DNA from: Russula earlei
Taxonomy: Eukaryota > Basidiomycota > Agaricomycetes > Russulales > Russulaceae
DNA: 64,000 bases
Direction of reading: 5' to 3'
Assembly: GCA_025769875.1 (NCBI GenBank)
Contig: JAGFNK010000003.1
Coordinates: forward strand, 310,001-374,000
The position numbers and the translations under genes are program-made. The notes below the pieces were generated by a model, which saw only the letters and a program-made list of their open reading frames with translations, was not told where the DNA came from and searched no databases. Below are positions 1 to 13,036 of this stretch, piece after piece. How positions within the stretch are numbered: position 1 is the first letter of the stretch; each line of letters begins with the position of its first letter.

Positions 1-353
1 TCAACAACGACTTGGCGAGTTACTGCTTATGGCTCTTTGTTTGACACGGTAACCATGTTAAAGTGTTTCGTAGTGCAGCCCTGTATGTGTTGATAGTTAC
101 CGGTTAGCGATCACTAGCAGGAATGAATGACTGTTGTACTGTAGCAGATGTCAACGTACTCTCCCTTGAAGCGTGAATCTCCTTCCTGTCAAGTACAGCG
201 GATATCGGTGTCGTCAGAGCTGCGCCATTCAAGTTGGTTACCCCGATTCAAGGTTTTCCAGTATGGGGTCGAACGCAGAGAAGTACATTTACCAACCATT
301 ATTGCACTGCACAAAAAAAAGGGTTGACATAGAAATCCAACGGAAAAGTATAC

Positions 354-524
354 CTCAGTGCCGTTACCCTTGGGCATTGAGGCAAGCGTGACTTCGGACT
401 GGTATTCTATCTCTATAATATGACGGGAAACAATGGTGCGTTTGCTCTCAGTCGTGGATGTCGAGGGAATCGTTCGATCATCCTGACCTTCGGGCTGGGA
501 GACATGTGCATTATCGGCAGTCAT
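354..524 (-). CDS. possible first exon of an unrecognised gene
   Basis: Reading from an ATG at 524 on the minus strand there is an open stretch of about 57 codons beginning MTADNAHVSQPEGQ. It is followed by a GTATAC donor, and about 47 bases further on by a pyrimidine tract ending in GTGCAG, so the splice signals look real. The residues are polar and match no family I know. A very short second exon near 300 and a further intron could follow, which would take the gene towards or past the window start, but I could not follow it convincingly. It may equally be a chance ORF. Confidence 0.22.
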
Positions 525-2732
525 GTTGGTTGTCTTGACCCGCTGTCTTCGTGACGCAAATGTTCACCCTTCATCGGTGGGGGTATTTCTTGTCGTGAGT
601 GTGCTCGTTGGCTGCATTAAATTCCGATTCGTGCGCTGCATCCTATGCATATTCTGTAAAGGAACTCCCGAAAATCGGAGGCACGGGATGAATTGAGCCA
701 GGAAGGTTCAAGCTGCGATACTTCTTGTAGTTGAAAGATGTGGCGGCGCGGGGTTCCACTTTCCGCTGACCCCCGTAGTATTTCTCGCAGTCGCAGTAAT
801 AGACGGAACGGTAGGGTATATGTTATGCGAGTGGTCTAAGTGCCTGATGAGCAGCGCCAGCTGTAGCTGAGAGGTAACAACGATATGAGGGTATCAGCAT
901 TTCGGGAAATTTCTGATGAAGCTTTGCGGCGGTATTGGAGGCCTTACGCTGAGTCTTAATTTCGTCACGTGTTGTACTTCTCTCGCTCTCGCGAGACGAA
1001 AGATTCGTCAGATCTTCGTTGTCGAATCTTACGACGACGAACATGCCATTTATGAGAACCGTGACATACCCACTTGCAGTCCTTGTCTTCGCGCTTTTCA
1101 CTCTCTACTGCCAGACCATGTCTATTGTCATGTCCCAGTTCTACATTGAACCCTCACTCACTCACAGACAACTGGCCAACTCCCGAACCTGTTGCTCATC
1201 ATGATGTGCCCGGCCTCAGCTGCCTACTGTAAGGTATCCCACTGGCCTTGGAATCATTCACGCGCCACAGGTCACACATGCGTTCACGCGTTTGGTCTCG
1301 CATCCCTATGTGTCCCCTCTCGTCTTGTCTTTCATCCTCCAACTGTCGTCCCTCCTTTCTTTCCTGCATCGACGTCATCGACTTCCCAGGCCTTCTTTCT
1401 CTCAAGATCCCACGCCACGCTTCTCTCGCACGCCTCCTCGGTCGCGAACGTCATGTTTCACGTCAGGTGGTGAAAAATGCACTCAGGAGGCCCGAGTGAG
1501 GCATGCATAAATGTGTTGTTTTGTTGAACTGTAGTACATTTTAATACATGATTTTCCGTGACTGGCAATGCCTCATGTGCAGTTGAAAGTTATTATGATC
1601 TGATTCAATGGACTCACAAATGTACCTCCATCATGAGACGATCATGAGATGGTCCGTGCTGGTGAGCGGTGGAAAAAGTACTTATTGTCTCATGAGGCAA
1701 ACATAATATGATCTATTGCTAGCGATTCCCTTCGAGATTGTCAAATTCATCGATACACGATGTGATGGCACTGGTCTCATACGTCGAATGTGAGAGGATG
1801 ACGGAACTCATACATACATCAATTGCAAAATTCACGTAAGCTCTTCGGGCCATACGTGACAAAAGGTTTTTTTCTTTTTTTCCTGATGGTGGTAGGGAAG
1901 GAGAGAACCCATAACTTACACAAAATAGCTCCACGTAAAAGACGTCTGGGACATGCCCGGAACTCGAACACAAACGACACGCGATCGGAAGGCTTTCCCT
2001 CAAAGTCATTTCCGTTTTCTGTGGTCCATGCCAAGCTTTGCGTTACGAACTGCACCTTGCAGCCAGTAAGGTGTCGCTGTTACCAACGTCGTCAGTTAAT
2101 ATAATTTATCAAACATGTTCGCGAGCAACTTCAATTTCACATTTCTGCGTTTCGGACTGGGCTAGGCTGGTAGCTATTGAAACTGACGTGGCGTAACCAG
2201 GATGTGTCAATGGGAATAAGCTTCCCAAGTAGAAATTGGCCCTACGATGCTTCGCACAAGCCCGAGAAAGAGCTGCTGCTGTGTACATCTGTACATTGTG
2301 AACTGTTATGCGATCAGCGTAATTGGGCCTCTACGTGGGTCACCCCTGTCAAACCCTTTTAGCCATTAATCGGTTTCGTGAACTGTGTGCGGATCTACGG
2401 ATCAGGATAATGAGCCAAAGGCAACATGAAGCGTAATACTAGACAGTCAATACGATATGTGATTGTTTGCATATGATGACCGGGCAGGACCATCCCCACA
2501 GTGTTGCGAGTAACTTGAACCTCCCTCAGATATTGGAGCAAGAACGGGCGAGCGGTTCAGCGGTGGTCGGATTTAGAACTCGAGAAGCGGGTCGGGTCAG
2601 ACTTTGATCCGACCGTCGGGCAACATTTCAACAAAGAGAAGAGGATCTCTCCTATAGTGCGGCGATGGTTGCGCTTCTGAACTGAATTTCATCCCCTAGG
2701 ACAACGCCGAGTCCACGACGCGGAGGATACCG
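525..2732. other. gene-poor stretch
   Basis: No gene can be supported here. Several ORFs of 60-95 codons overlap one another in different frames and none shows a domain. On the minus strand at about 640-820 a short open stretch carries a Cys-x-Cys motif with basic and aromatic residues (see findings). The part from 1510 to 2120 is relatively AT-rich. The last few hundred bases probably hold the promoter of the membrane protein that begins at 2733. Confidence 0.5.
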
Positions 2733-3206
2733 ATGTATCAAGAGTACTGTATCCTCGCCCTCACCTTTCTCCTCTCTATTCCATCCTCGATTTCCCACGA
2801 GGATAGCGCGTCGGGGCCTCTCGACGTCGATTTAGAGGAGTCGTTTGTTCGATATCCAACCGAAGGGGGCTCCGTCATCGTTGCCAAGCCATTAAATCAG
2901 CGCCCGATCGAAGATCCAGTCCTTGAAGATTATGTTCACGTTCTTGTCGCGTGCTTGCTCGCGCTCATGCTCACCGCGCTGTTGGGGCTATTTATCCGAC
3001 ATTACGGGCTGACAATGCCCCGATTGACGCGCTCGCCGGGACCCGGATCGACGCCACAAAGTCCTGTAGCGGAGGATGCGGAGAAACAACCAGGACGAAA
3101 CGCGAGTCAAGTTGGACGTATCTTCGGTTTCGAGCAGTCGGAGAAGACAGCAGAGGCAACGCAGCTGCCAGTGAAACCGAAAGCAGCGTATTTGAAATGG
3201 CGATAG
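2733..3206 (+). CDS. small predicted type I membrane protein, unknown function
   Basis: A single exon of 157 codons. The N-terminus (MYQEYCILALTFLLSIPSSI, residues 1-20) looks like a signal peptide. An acidic luminal or extracellular stretch follows, then one strong membrane segment at about residues 70-90 (VLVACLLALMLTALLGLFI). The rest is a Ser/Pro-rich, basic, probably cytosolic tail of about 65 residues ending AAYLKWR. An AATAAA polyadenylation signal lies just past the stop at about 3219. I recognise no family. The layout suggests a single-pass membrane protein with a disordered tail. An upstream exon cannot be excluded, because a possible acceptor (CCCCTAG) lies near 2700. Confidence 0.5.
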   Translation: MYQEYCILALTFLLSIPSSISHEDSASGPLDVDLEESFVRYPTEGGSVIVAKPLNQRPIEDPVLEDYVHVLVACLLALMLTALLGLFIRHYGLTMPRLTRSPGPGSTPQSPVAEDAEKQPGRNASQVGRIFGFEQSEKTAEATQLPVKPKAAYLKWR

Positions 3207-3455
3207 CGTGTAAATTAAATAAACAGCGTCGTGTCACGTGAATAGGCGCAGTGCCGCGCCCGCCATGGCCATGTGTATCCAAGTCTGCCAGAGTCCTTTG
3301 CTCTGCATTTTCCCTCCCTTTTAACCCTCCCTTTTACCGGTCCTTTAGCACATACCTCTATTCTAGCTCTTTTTATCATTCGAGCTGGTCTTTTATCAAC
3401 GACATACCACATTGCACTTGGCGTATACCCTCAAGGCTACCAGCTGAGTGCACCA

Positions 3456-5568
<2,113 letters not shown>

Positions 5569-5742
5569 ACAATTTCTTGTGATTGCATAACCTCTACGTC
5601 ATTGGCTACACACTATCTTTCCTCACACTTCTTACCCTTGTTCCACTACGATGTATAAAAGGTTAAAGCATTAATATCCGTGGTGGACTGTACAAATGTG
5701 GTGCTAATGAAAGCTCTTTTCACGGTTAACTACCCCCGATTG

Positions 5743-8700
5743 TCATTCTGTGACTGTCCGTTTTGGCCTTGCAGACGATGCTCCCTTCTTCGGGCGCTTC
5801 ACCTTTATGGGTTCGGGGGTTCCCGCACGAGGGATCTCCTCGTCAACCACGTAAGCCGGAAATGACGAGAGCACCTGAGGCATAGTATCGGTAGAGGAAG
5901 AGCGAGTGGCAACAGCTGGGATAAGAGGCGGTTTGGCGTCGGGCGGAGGAACGACGCCTTCCGGCATTTCTCCGCTCTTGTCAACCACAAAGGGCTCGGA
6001 GGGGATGACGGATGCCGAGTCACGCAACAGACTGGGGTATTGGGGTTCCTCGACTTGTGTACGCAAAAATCAGCTTTTTCAGGGAGCGGGAAGATCACTG
6101 TATGTGCGGACGGACCTCGTGATAGCGGTGGAAGGTCATCTAGACGGACGACTGGTATGGAATCGATGTCATTTGCAGATGGGGCCGAGGACGGCCTATC
6201 TGCGATATAGTATGGGTCGTGTCTGCGGAATTCAATCCTTTCCAGCCGCCGCTGCTTTGTATAAGTTCAGTTCAAATGTTTTTGGTTTTGTTTTGAGGGT
6301 GGTGGTGGGGAGTCAGATGAGTTTTTGAAACTGAACACTAGCTTTCAACTCGCCTTTTCGCGCTCTATTCTCTCTTCTTCCGTTTCTGAAAGTCCCACAG
6401 AAGGAATGGGGTCAGTCTGGGAGCTGAGGATCGCGTCCTTGGAACTCTTCTCTTTGCCTTTACCTTTACCCTTTCCCTTACCCTTAACCTTCTTTTTAGT
6501 TGAGAGGCGTTCGTCGCCTTCGGTACCATCAACGGTGCTTGCGTCGGGAAGTGTAAACTCTCGTGGAGGAGAGGCAATCCAAGTATCAAGATCAAGGGAA
6601 TCTGGAACTGGAATACTGTCTTGGGCAGAAACGTTGACAGAATTGAGCTCGTACACAGAGAAAAGTGGGTTGATTAGGAGCAGGCTTTTTGGGTAGGTGG
6701 GGGTCTGGCTCAGGCTGGTTCCATGATCAGTAATCATGTCTTGTTCCGGAGAAAAGGATGCAAGATCGGCACGAATGAAGTTGAATAACTGCACAGCGTT
6801 CGCGGCCTAAAGCAATCATCTTCGATGGGAAAAATGTAATGGCATCAAAATCGGACGCACTCGTTCCTGTACGTCTATTTCAAAGTGGGAGGTGAAGGTC
6901 TTGAGTCGCGAAATAAGTGTGTCCACAACTTCTCTGACATCTTGGAGTCTTCCATTGTCCCAGTTTTGTGATAGTTCCATGGACCATGCTCCAAAAAGTT
7001 TTACCGCGGTCTGAAGGTAAACCCCAATGGTCTCGGGGGCGAGAAGCGAGACATTTGGTTGAAGCAGATGTGGCAGAAGCTTCTGTGGTTCTGCAATTTC
7101 TCTGTTCTGCAGGTTATCATAATTGCCAGGGATATATTGAGGTCTATCACCTGCTGTTCTCTCCACAAATCCATGCCGCAGCCCATAAAACCTCTGCACA
7201 GCTACCTTCTTCTTGCGAATTAGCGAGGAACGTATCATCACGCAGTAACCTTGTCATTAGTTCGACAGCCCAGCGATTGACACCTCTAACTCTTGCAACG
7301 ATATCGACCAGTTGGCCTCTGATCTGGTCGCCGACTTTGACGGTTGCGACATAAGTCAGGTCCAGGAGAACAGATAGGTACCATTGGAAGTCTACGACAT
7401 TGTCGTACGTGTCATGCGAGCACATTGCGAGAAGCCGCTGGACAACTGCGAGGCGATAAGAGGAAAGCTGCGTTGGGGCAAGGATAGGCCCCGTCCCATT
7501 GGAGGTCGACGAGGAGATATTTTGCGTGAGTGATTGAGCTGCCGCTGGGAAAGGAGAGACGTCTGGGCGGACAAGGTATGATAGGAGTTGTTGCACGATC
7601 GATTGGAGATTATCTCTCGTGACCTGGGGTGGTGTCACACATCCACGTTTGACAGAAAAAAGTAGCAAGGAAGAGAGCACACCATGGCCGAAAGTAGATC
7701 AAGGGCACGCATGCGAATGCTTAGGTCTTGATCATTGATACTAGATAATATCATGTCTTGATATTGTGCTACTAGATTACGATGTGTGGGAACTATTTTT
7801 GCAAGCGCTAAAAAAGCGATATATTTCACTTTGAGAGCAATTCTCTTTCAGTTAGACAAACTCTGAGCTGGATATTATATTTTCTTACAATTCTGGTCTG
7901 GGTCCTGGAGAAATGTTGCCAGTTTAGTGACGCATAACTCAGCAAGCGAGTCACCGGACGCGTGCTGTAGCATCCCCCCGACGATACAAGTATGCACACA
8001 CTCGTATAGAAGGGATATGGCCGGTGTTGTGGATATGAGTTGCGTTATCGGAGGCTGGAGTTTTTTCACCAGGCGGGGCTCATGTGGCGAAAGAAAGCCA
8101 AACTACGGTTCGGTTAACTTGCGCTGTTTGACTTATTTCACAATCGCTCACCAACTTGATCAGTTTTATAAGCATCCAATTATTGGACGATGTAGTCATC
8201 AATCGGAAGAGCTGAGGGGCGAGTGAAAGATAGTCTGCCGGCTCTCTTCGAACCATCTCACAAAGAACGTTGATGGTTGCAGCGACGACGCCTGTGATAA
8301 TGACCGTGGGTTCATTAGAGGTTTAACATCAAATCACTTACCAGCGTCTTGGTCTTCTAGTCTCTCTTTGAGCCGTGTGAGGGCGAACGGAGTAGCTTCA
8401 GGATATTTTACGAGTGCCTTATAGACAGCAATAACCGCTCTCTTGCGTATGTGTGGTTTTGAGTGGTTGAGCATTGTCACGATGTCGTGAGAGAGATCCC
8501 GAGCCAGGTCTGGGGAGATGGTATGGGAGAGCCCGTTTAGGCTGATGGCGATATCATGAGGGTTTGAGGTTAGATCCTGTAATGCCATTATGTGGAAAAG
8601 CCTATAGCAAGTACTTTCTGACCTCACCTTCTTCAAGAGGTTTGTCGTAAGCATCAAGACATCAGTGTCAGGTCCAAATGATTGGGTCGCAGCCAAGTAT

Positions 8701-8997
8701 CCGACCGCCTTGAGATGATACTTGGGTGATGACATGACCTCCACAACATGAAAGGACGCCCAAGACATATCATAACCAAGCATTTCCAGCTTTCATATCC
8801 CCATTTCAGAAACGAGGTGTTCTAAACGCAGCGTGACTTACATATGTGAGTTTGAGGACTGCGCCAGCCTTGAGTCCCATATCTTTACTCTTGACCTCCT
8901 GTCTGATTTCGTTAACAGCTTGAGCAATAAACTTCGCTTCATCCTTTTTGTTCGCGCGTAGGCCGCGTATAAGGTCTTGCAGTGTCCTTTCCCACAT
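5743..8997 (-). CDS. APL5: AP-3 adaptor complex large subunit delta
   Basis: Starts at 8997 with MWERTLQDLIRGLRANKKDE, the typical delta-adaptin N-terminus. It continues through helical adaptin repeats such as LGYDMSWASFHVVEVMSSPK and LARDLSHDIVTMLNHSKPHI. Delta-adaptin, with beta3, mu3 and sigma3, forms the AP-3 coat that carries cargo such as alkaline phosphatase from the Golgi or endosome to the vacuole. The product is about 900 residues over roughly nine exons. The C-terminal third is a hinge/ear-like region with a (K-G)n tract coded at about 6454-6494 and a basic end (RPKRTVTE). The first intron splits KLTY from LEMLGYDM near 8841. The start codon is only 96 bp from that of the divergent Zip2/SHOC1-like gene, so the two probably share a promoter. 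Confidence 0.93.
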
Positions 8998-9093
8998 GAG
9001 CGACGCAAGCGGACGAATCTTTCGTGCAGACGGAAGCGTGGACGCTCACGCTAATTAATAATAACCAACTGTGTAAGGACCGGGCCGCTCGAA
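8998..9093. promoter_or_regulatory. 96-bp bidirectional promoter region (AP-3 delta / Zip2-like)
   Basis: This is the whole space between the two diverging start codons. It holds an AT-rich centre (CTAATTAATAATAACC) and GC-rich flanks. Any promoter elements and 5' leaders for both genes must lie here or inside the neighbouring coding sequence. No specific factor site is claimed. Confidence 0.5.
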
Positions 9094-12000
9094 ATGACCA
9101 CCACGCCAAGCCGCGAACAGGCATTGAAAGCGCATATACACCGCCTGTTGGACGATCATGTTGACGTTCACCTTACAACCTACTATGTTGACTACACCCA
9201 GTTACAAGTTTACCAGGTTAGCATCACCGTCGTGATTGTAGTGGTGACTGACCGCCTTTCTACTTCCAGATTCTCACCAGTGGTCTACTGCCGGTCTCTA
9301 TGGACGACCCTCATTCTCTAGTACTCCCTTCGGATCCATTAGAAGATCTCATGCGGAAGCATTTCCAGGTCGAACTGAAGGACATGCATGAGAGACTTTT
9401 GGCAGTTAAGAAGTCACAAGAGCTCATTCATTCTACCGTAACACCAAGACTGGTGGAGGGGAGCTTCGCTAGCAAATTTCCCGATACTTACTGTGACTGT
9501 CTGTCTCATTTATTAACTATGATCACAAATCCATCACTAATTTACGTTCTTCGTCACAGACTCACCAAAGGCTGACCTTTTTGCCGATCCTTTAGTGCTT
9601 ACGGTTCATTCCATCCAGCGTACTCCAAAAGCCGGGTGCAAAAAGATACCTCTGTTCGTCCTCCCCGACTTGACAGAGCAATTGAGCACGATCTCGAGGA
9701 AGATATTGTTGCCAGAGGAAGATGAAGACATTCAAGTAAAAGACATTTCGTGGGTCTGTCGCGGCAGTCCCTTCCATGCGGGTTGACCAACTAGACTGCT
9801 GTAGTCACTCCCGACTAGTTGTAGACAACCACAGCTGGAAGGAAATCTTGTTGTCATACCAAGCAAACCCATTCTCGACTACACACACAGGTGGAACTGA
9901 GTCCGCGCCTTGCATTAAATCCCTATCCCGGCCGCCATCACCTCCTCACCTCCTTCATTTACCTCAAACTCCACCTCTGTTTTCGAGACATCATGTAATA
10001 CCACAGCAACCTGGCTACATCCCTGCTTCAATGTTCGATATCTCGACAGTAGTACCCATTTTAAGCAGTGACGGCGACCAGGGAACACCCGAGTACCACG
10101 CTTTCAGTGACGAGTGGGGTATGTGATGTTTCATCCCCGGTAGTTTTGTCTAATGAATGACATAGCCGCGTCCTCAACGTCATCACCTTCAACATCATGT
10201 CCGAATGACGGCGGAACCAAGCCTGATGCTATCTTCGCGTCATCCTCCGAATCACAGGGACTCATTGATGAGCTTCTCGCAGCAAAAATGGGTAGGCTCA
10301 CTGTGTCTCTGAAGCGGTCACCAGTGATAGACTTGGAATAGATACGTTCCACATGCCACGACAATCGTGTGTCGGAGAATCTCGGGGGGCATTCAGAGTA
10401 CCTGGTCAAGATCAGTTGTAAGTTCATCATCAAAAGAACTATCTACTGTTCTTACTCTTCTCCTGGCTAGGTTACATGAGTATATTGGCCATCTAGTAGA
10501 CATGACGCGAGGACCAAACATTACTACCAAACTGTCATCAACATCGAATCCCTCAGGCACTGTGCCGACGTTAGTGCACGGCATGAGTGCCTTCCCTACA
10601 CCAAATCATATGTATCCATCCTCAGACGGCATGGAAGACGGGTTTCTTATGCGCCTTACCGTTGATTTTGCCAACAAAACGATAGATTCTGTTCTTTTAG
10701 ATCAGTTAATGGATGCCAGAGATGATCTAATGGACGGTGAGTCATGTCCCTCGACAACTCGTCACGCTAACAACGAGACCTTAAAGTCCCCCAGTTACCC
10801 GCTCCAAACGTGCATACTCGTAGTGCCGTCTTACCTAATGATATGAGCTCCCTTGTCAATTATTCCGCATTCTATGCGGTCGAGGGTGTCAAATCTCCGA
10901 ATATGCAGCTGACATGGAGGCAAGCTGACTTTCCCATGATGCACAGCGCATGGTTTGAATTGAAGAGGTCCAAATTTGAACAGGCCTTATGACTCTGAGC
11001 AAACAATGTCAACCCTTGAGGAACTTCTTGGAACCTCAGAACTGAATTATTGCCCTGAAAACATCTACGTTGATGGAGAGGAGGAGGCTAAGACTCAACT
11101 TGCTACTCTCATGAAGTGGTTAGAGCCATTGATACGTCCCGTCTCTATCGAAGAAGATCAGCGAAAGCTACTGGCGTTTTTGAAGTTCCCCACAAACCTC
11201 GATCATGTCACTAATGATACATTCGACTATGGGACATCAAATGTGCTGCTAACCAGAGCCGAGAGGCATAGATCTTCGTTGCCGTCTGGGACGTGCTTTC
11301 AAGGAGACTGCGAGAAGTGGGAGAGAAGCGGTCGTATCCCCAAACCGCAGAGCCCTGAACGATCGAAACCTGACAATCCCTTAGAGGTATTTCGATGACG
11401 CAATGCGCTTTTAAGCCAAGCTAAGTTACTTTCAGGATGGTTGTCATGCACCAAGGAGTGCAGGCTCGATTAATTCGAGCCCCTCGGCACATGGCTATGC
11501 ACTTTTATCCGACCCGTCAGAAGGAGAGCATAGGCCGCCGCTCAGATATAGCTCTCCTGTACTAAGGGCAGACGTGGCACTCCATGCCGACGTTGTCATT
11601 ATTCCTGCAACCCAAGCACAACCGCCGGTAGAAACGGTCGTCTCAATGCCGTCCACTATTTTGTGTCAGGACCCTGTTTCGATTCCGATTCCGATTCCGA
11701 TTCCGGAGACCTCAAATAGCTCCAGTCCCAGTTGGATTTACTCGTCAAAGAATCCTTCGCTTGACTATAGCCGCATGTCGGCTTCCCCGGGGCTAGTGGC
11801 TTGTGAGGAACAAACTCTGGGTGGGTACTTGAATGTACTCGCCAAGCAGTCGTTGTTAGCGGGGACCGACTACGACATAGGTTTTACTTCGCCAACTCAG
11901 TCCGAGCTGCAAAGACCTTCAGTTGACACCGAAGGAATACTCTGCGAGCTCTCGAGACTAGCCACCCCTTTGCCTTCTTTGAAGGTGTCACCGCACCGCA

Positions 12001-12773
12001 ACCATCGATATCTTGCTTCGGTTGAACTGCTACAAGACCGCCCTCTCATGCGTGCTCTCCATCTTGATTCGCTTCGTCTAGAGTTGCTTGAGAGGGAATG
12101 GCTTGACGGCGCCGACATTGTCTTTGACTGTGATGCAGCTTTGGTCTTTGCGCCAATGTTTCGGGCTTTACTCCACGCTAACTTCCGTTCATTCAAAACA
12201 AAACTGAGTTCTCTGTCTTGGCGGTATACTCACCTTGCCGTTGTTTTTCAGTTGTACGATTGTGCTTTCTCTGGCTCTGTTCTTCACTGTCCTCTAATTG
12301 AGGAAGAACAAGCAAATTTGCTCAATCGTGTGATCAAGTCCATCAAGAAGCTTCACAGGGAGCTGGCCCTCGCAGAGGCATATGGAACAAAACGACCTCA
12401 GACTGTCATTGAGATGTATTTCGTTCGTACTATCGAGGAGGCTGCCACGGCGGCACGTCTTTTTGGGGATATGGCTGAATCTCGGTCTCGATTCGGTCCT
12501 TGGGGAGACCGCCTGTGGTTGGCCGTGGACGAAAAAGAGGTATCTCTTACATCACTGTTTTGCTATACCTACTGGAGAAGTAACGCTTAGGAGGAGCGCT
12601 ATCTCACGGGAGTTGATGGGATGAACGCATTTGCGGCTGCAGCTATCCTTAGCCTGATTTCTCTTCAAGACTTCCTTTCTTTACGAGCAGATCAGCGGCT
12701 TCAACTTGTTCTTCCAATACCAGAGGGGATGATAGTGGGTGCCGTCTTATTTACTATTTATTGCACACGATAA
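9094..12773 (+). CDS. candidate meiotic crossover protein Zip2/SHOC1 (XPF-like core plus helix-hairpin-helix)
   Basis: A multi-exon gene of roughly 1,000 codons. Exon 1 (9094-9216) starts MTTTPSREQALKAHIHRLL. Most of the protein is divergent. The last 250 residues have the shape of an XPF nuclease module: a strand region (DGADIVFDCDAALVFAP), a hydrophobic strand (HLAVVFQLYDC), a late strand/helix pair (TVIEMYFVRTIEEAATAARL), then the helix-hairpin-helix YLTGVDGMNAFAAAAILSL. The ERK-type catalytic residues of active XPF are not visible, as in Zip2/SHOC1, which works with Spo16 in the ZMM group to stabilise crossover intermediates. A clean intron at about 12538-12590 joins the core to the hairpin. 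Another inactive XPF-like protein is the main alternative. A GATTCC repeat codes Ile-Pro repeats near 11681. Confidence 0.55.
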
Positions 12774-13036
12774 TCTGGTATGTACAAGACACGATTCAAC
12801 GAGGTTATCACAGAACGGCGCGGACATGTCGACGCATTCGTCGGGGTTGACGATGCAAGCAATTAGACATCATAGCCCTTAACAGTAGCCAATTGTCTGT
12901 AATTTAAACGCTTGCATAATTAAGGTAGTCAAACCCTAATCTGGGGCTTCCTCTTTTGGCGCCTCAAATACGTCGTCGTCGTGCCAGTCTCCACGCCGGT
13001 CTCAAGGCGGGAGTCTTGACCATAAACACGCCTTAT
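12774..13036. other. intergenic region between two co-directional genes
   Basis: About 260 bp between the Zip2-like stop and the DOP1 start. It should hold the 3' end of the former and the promoter of the latter. An AT-rich part lies around 12890-12940. No separate feature is visible. Confidence 0.4.

Noticed and set aside
1019..1204. Signal-peptide-like ORF (YPLAVLVFALFTLYC)
   Set aside because: A hydrophobic stretch alone is weak evidence. The frame ends quickly and competing frames are open on the other strand.
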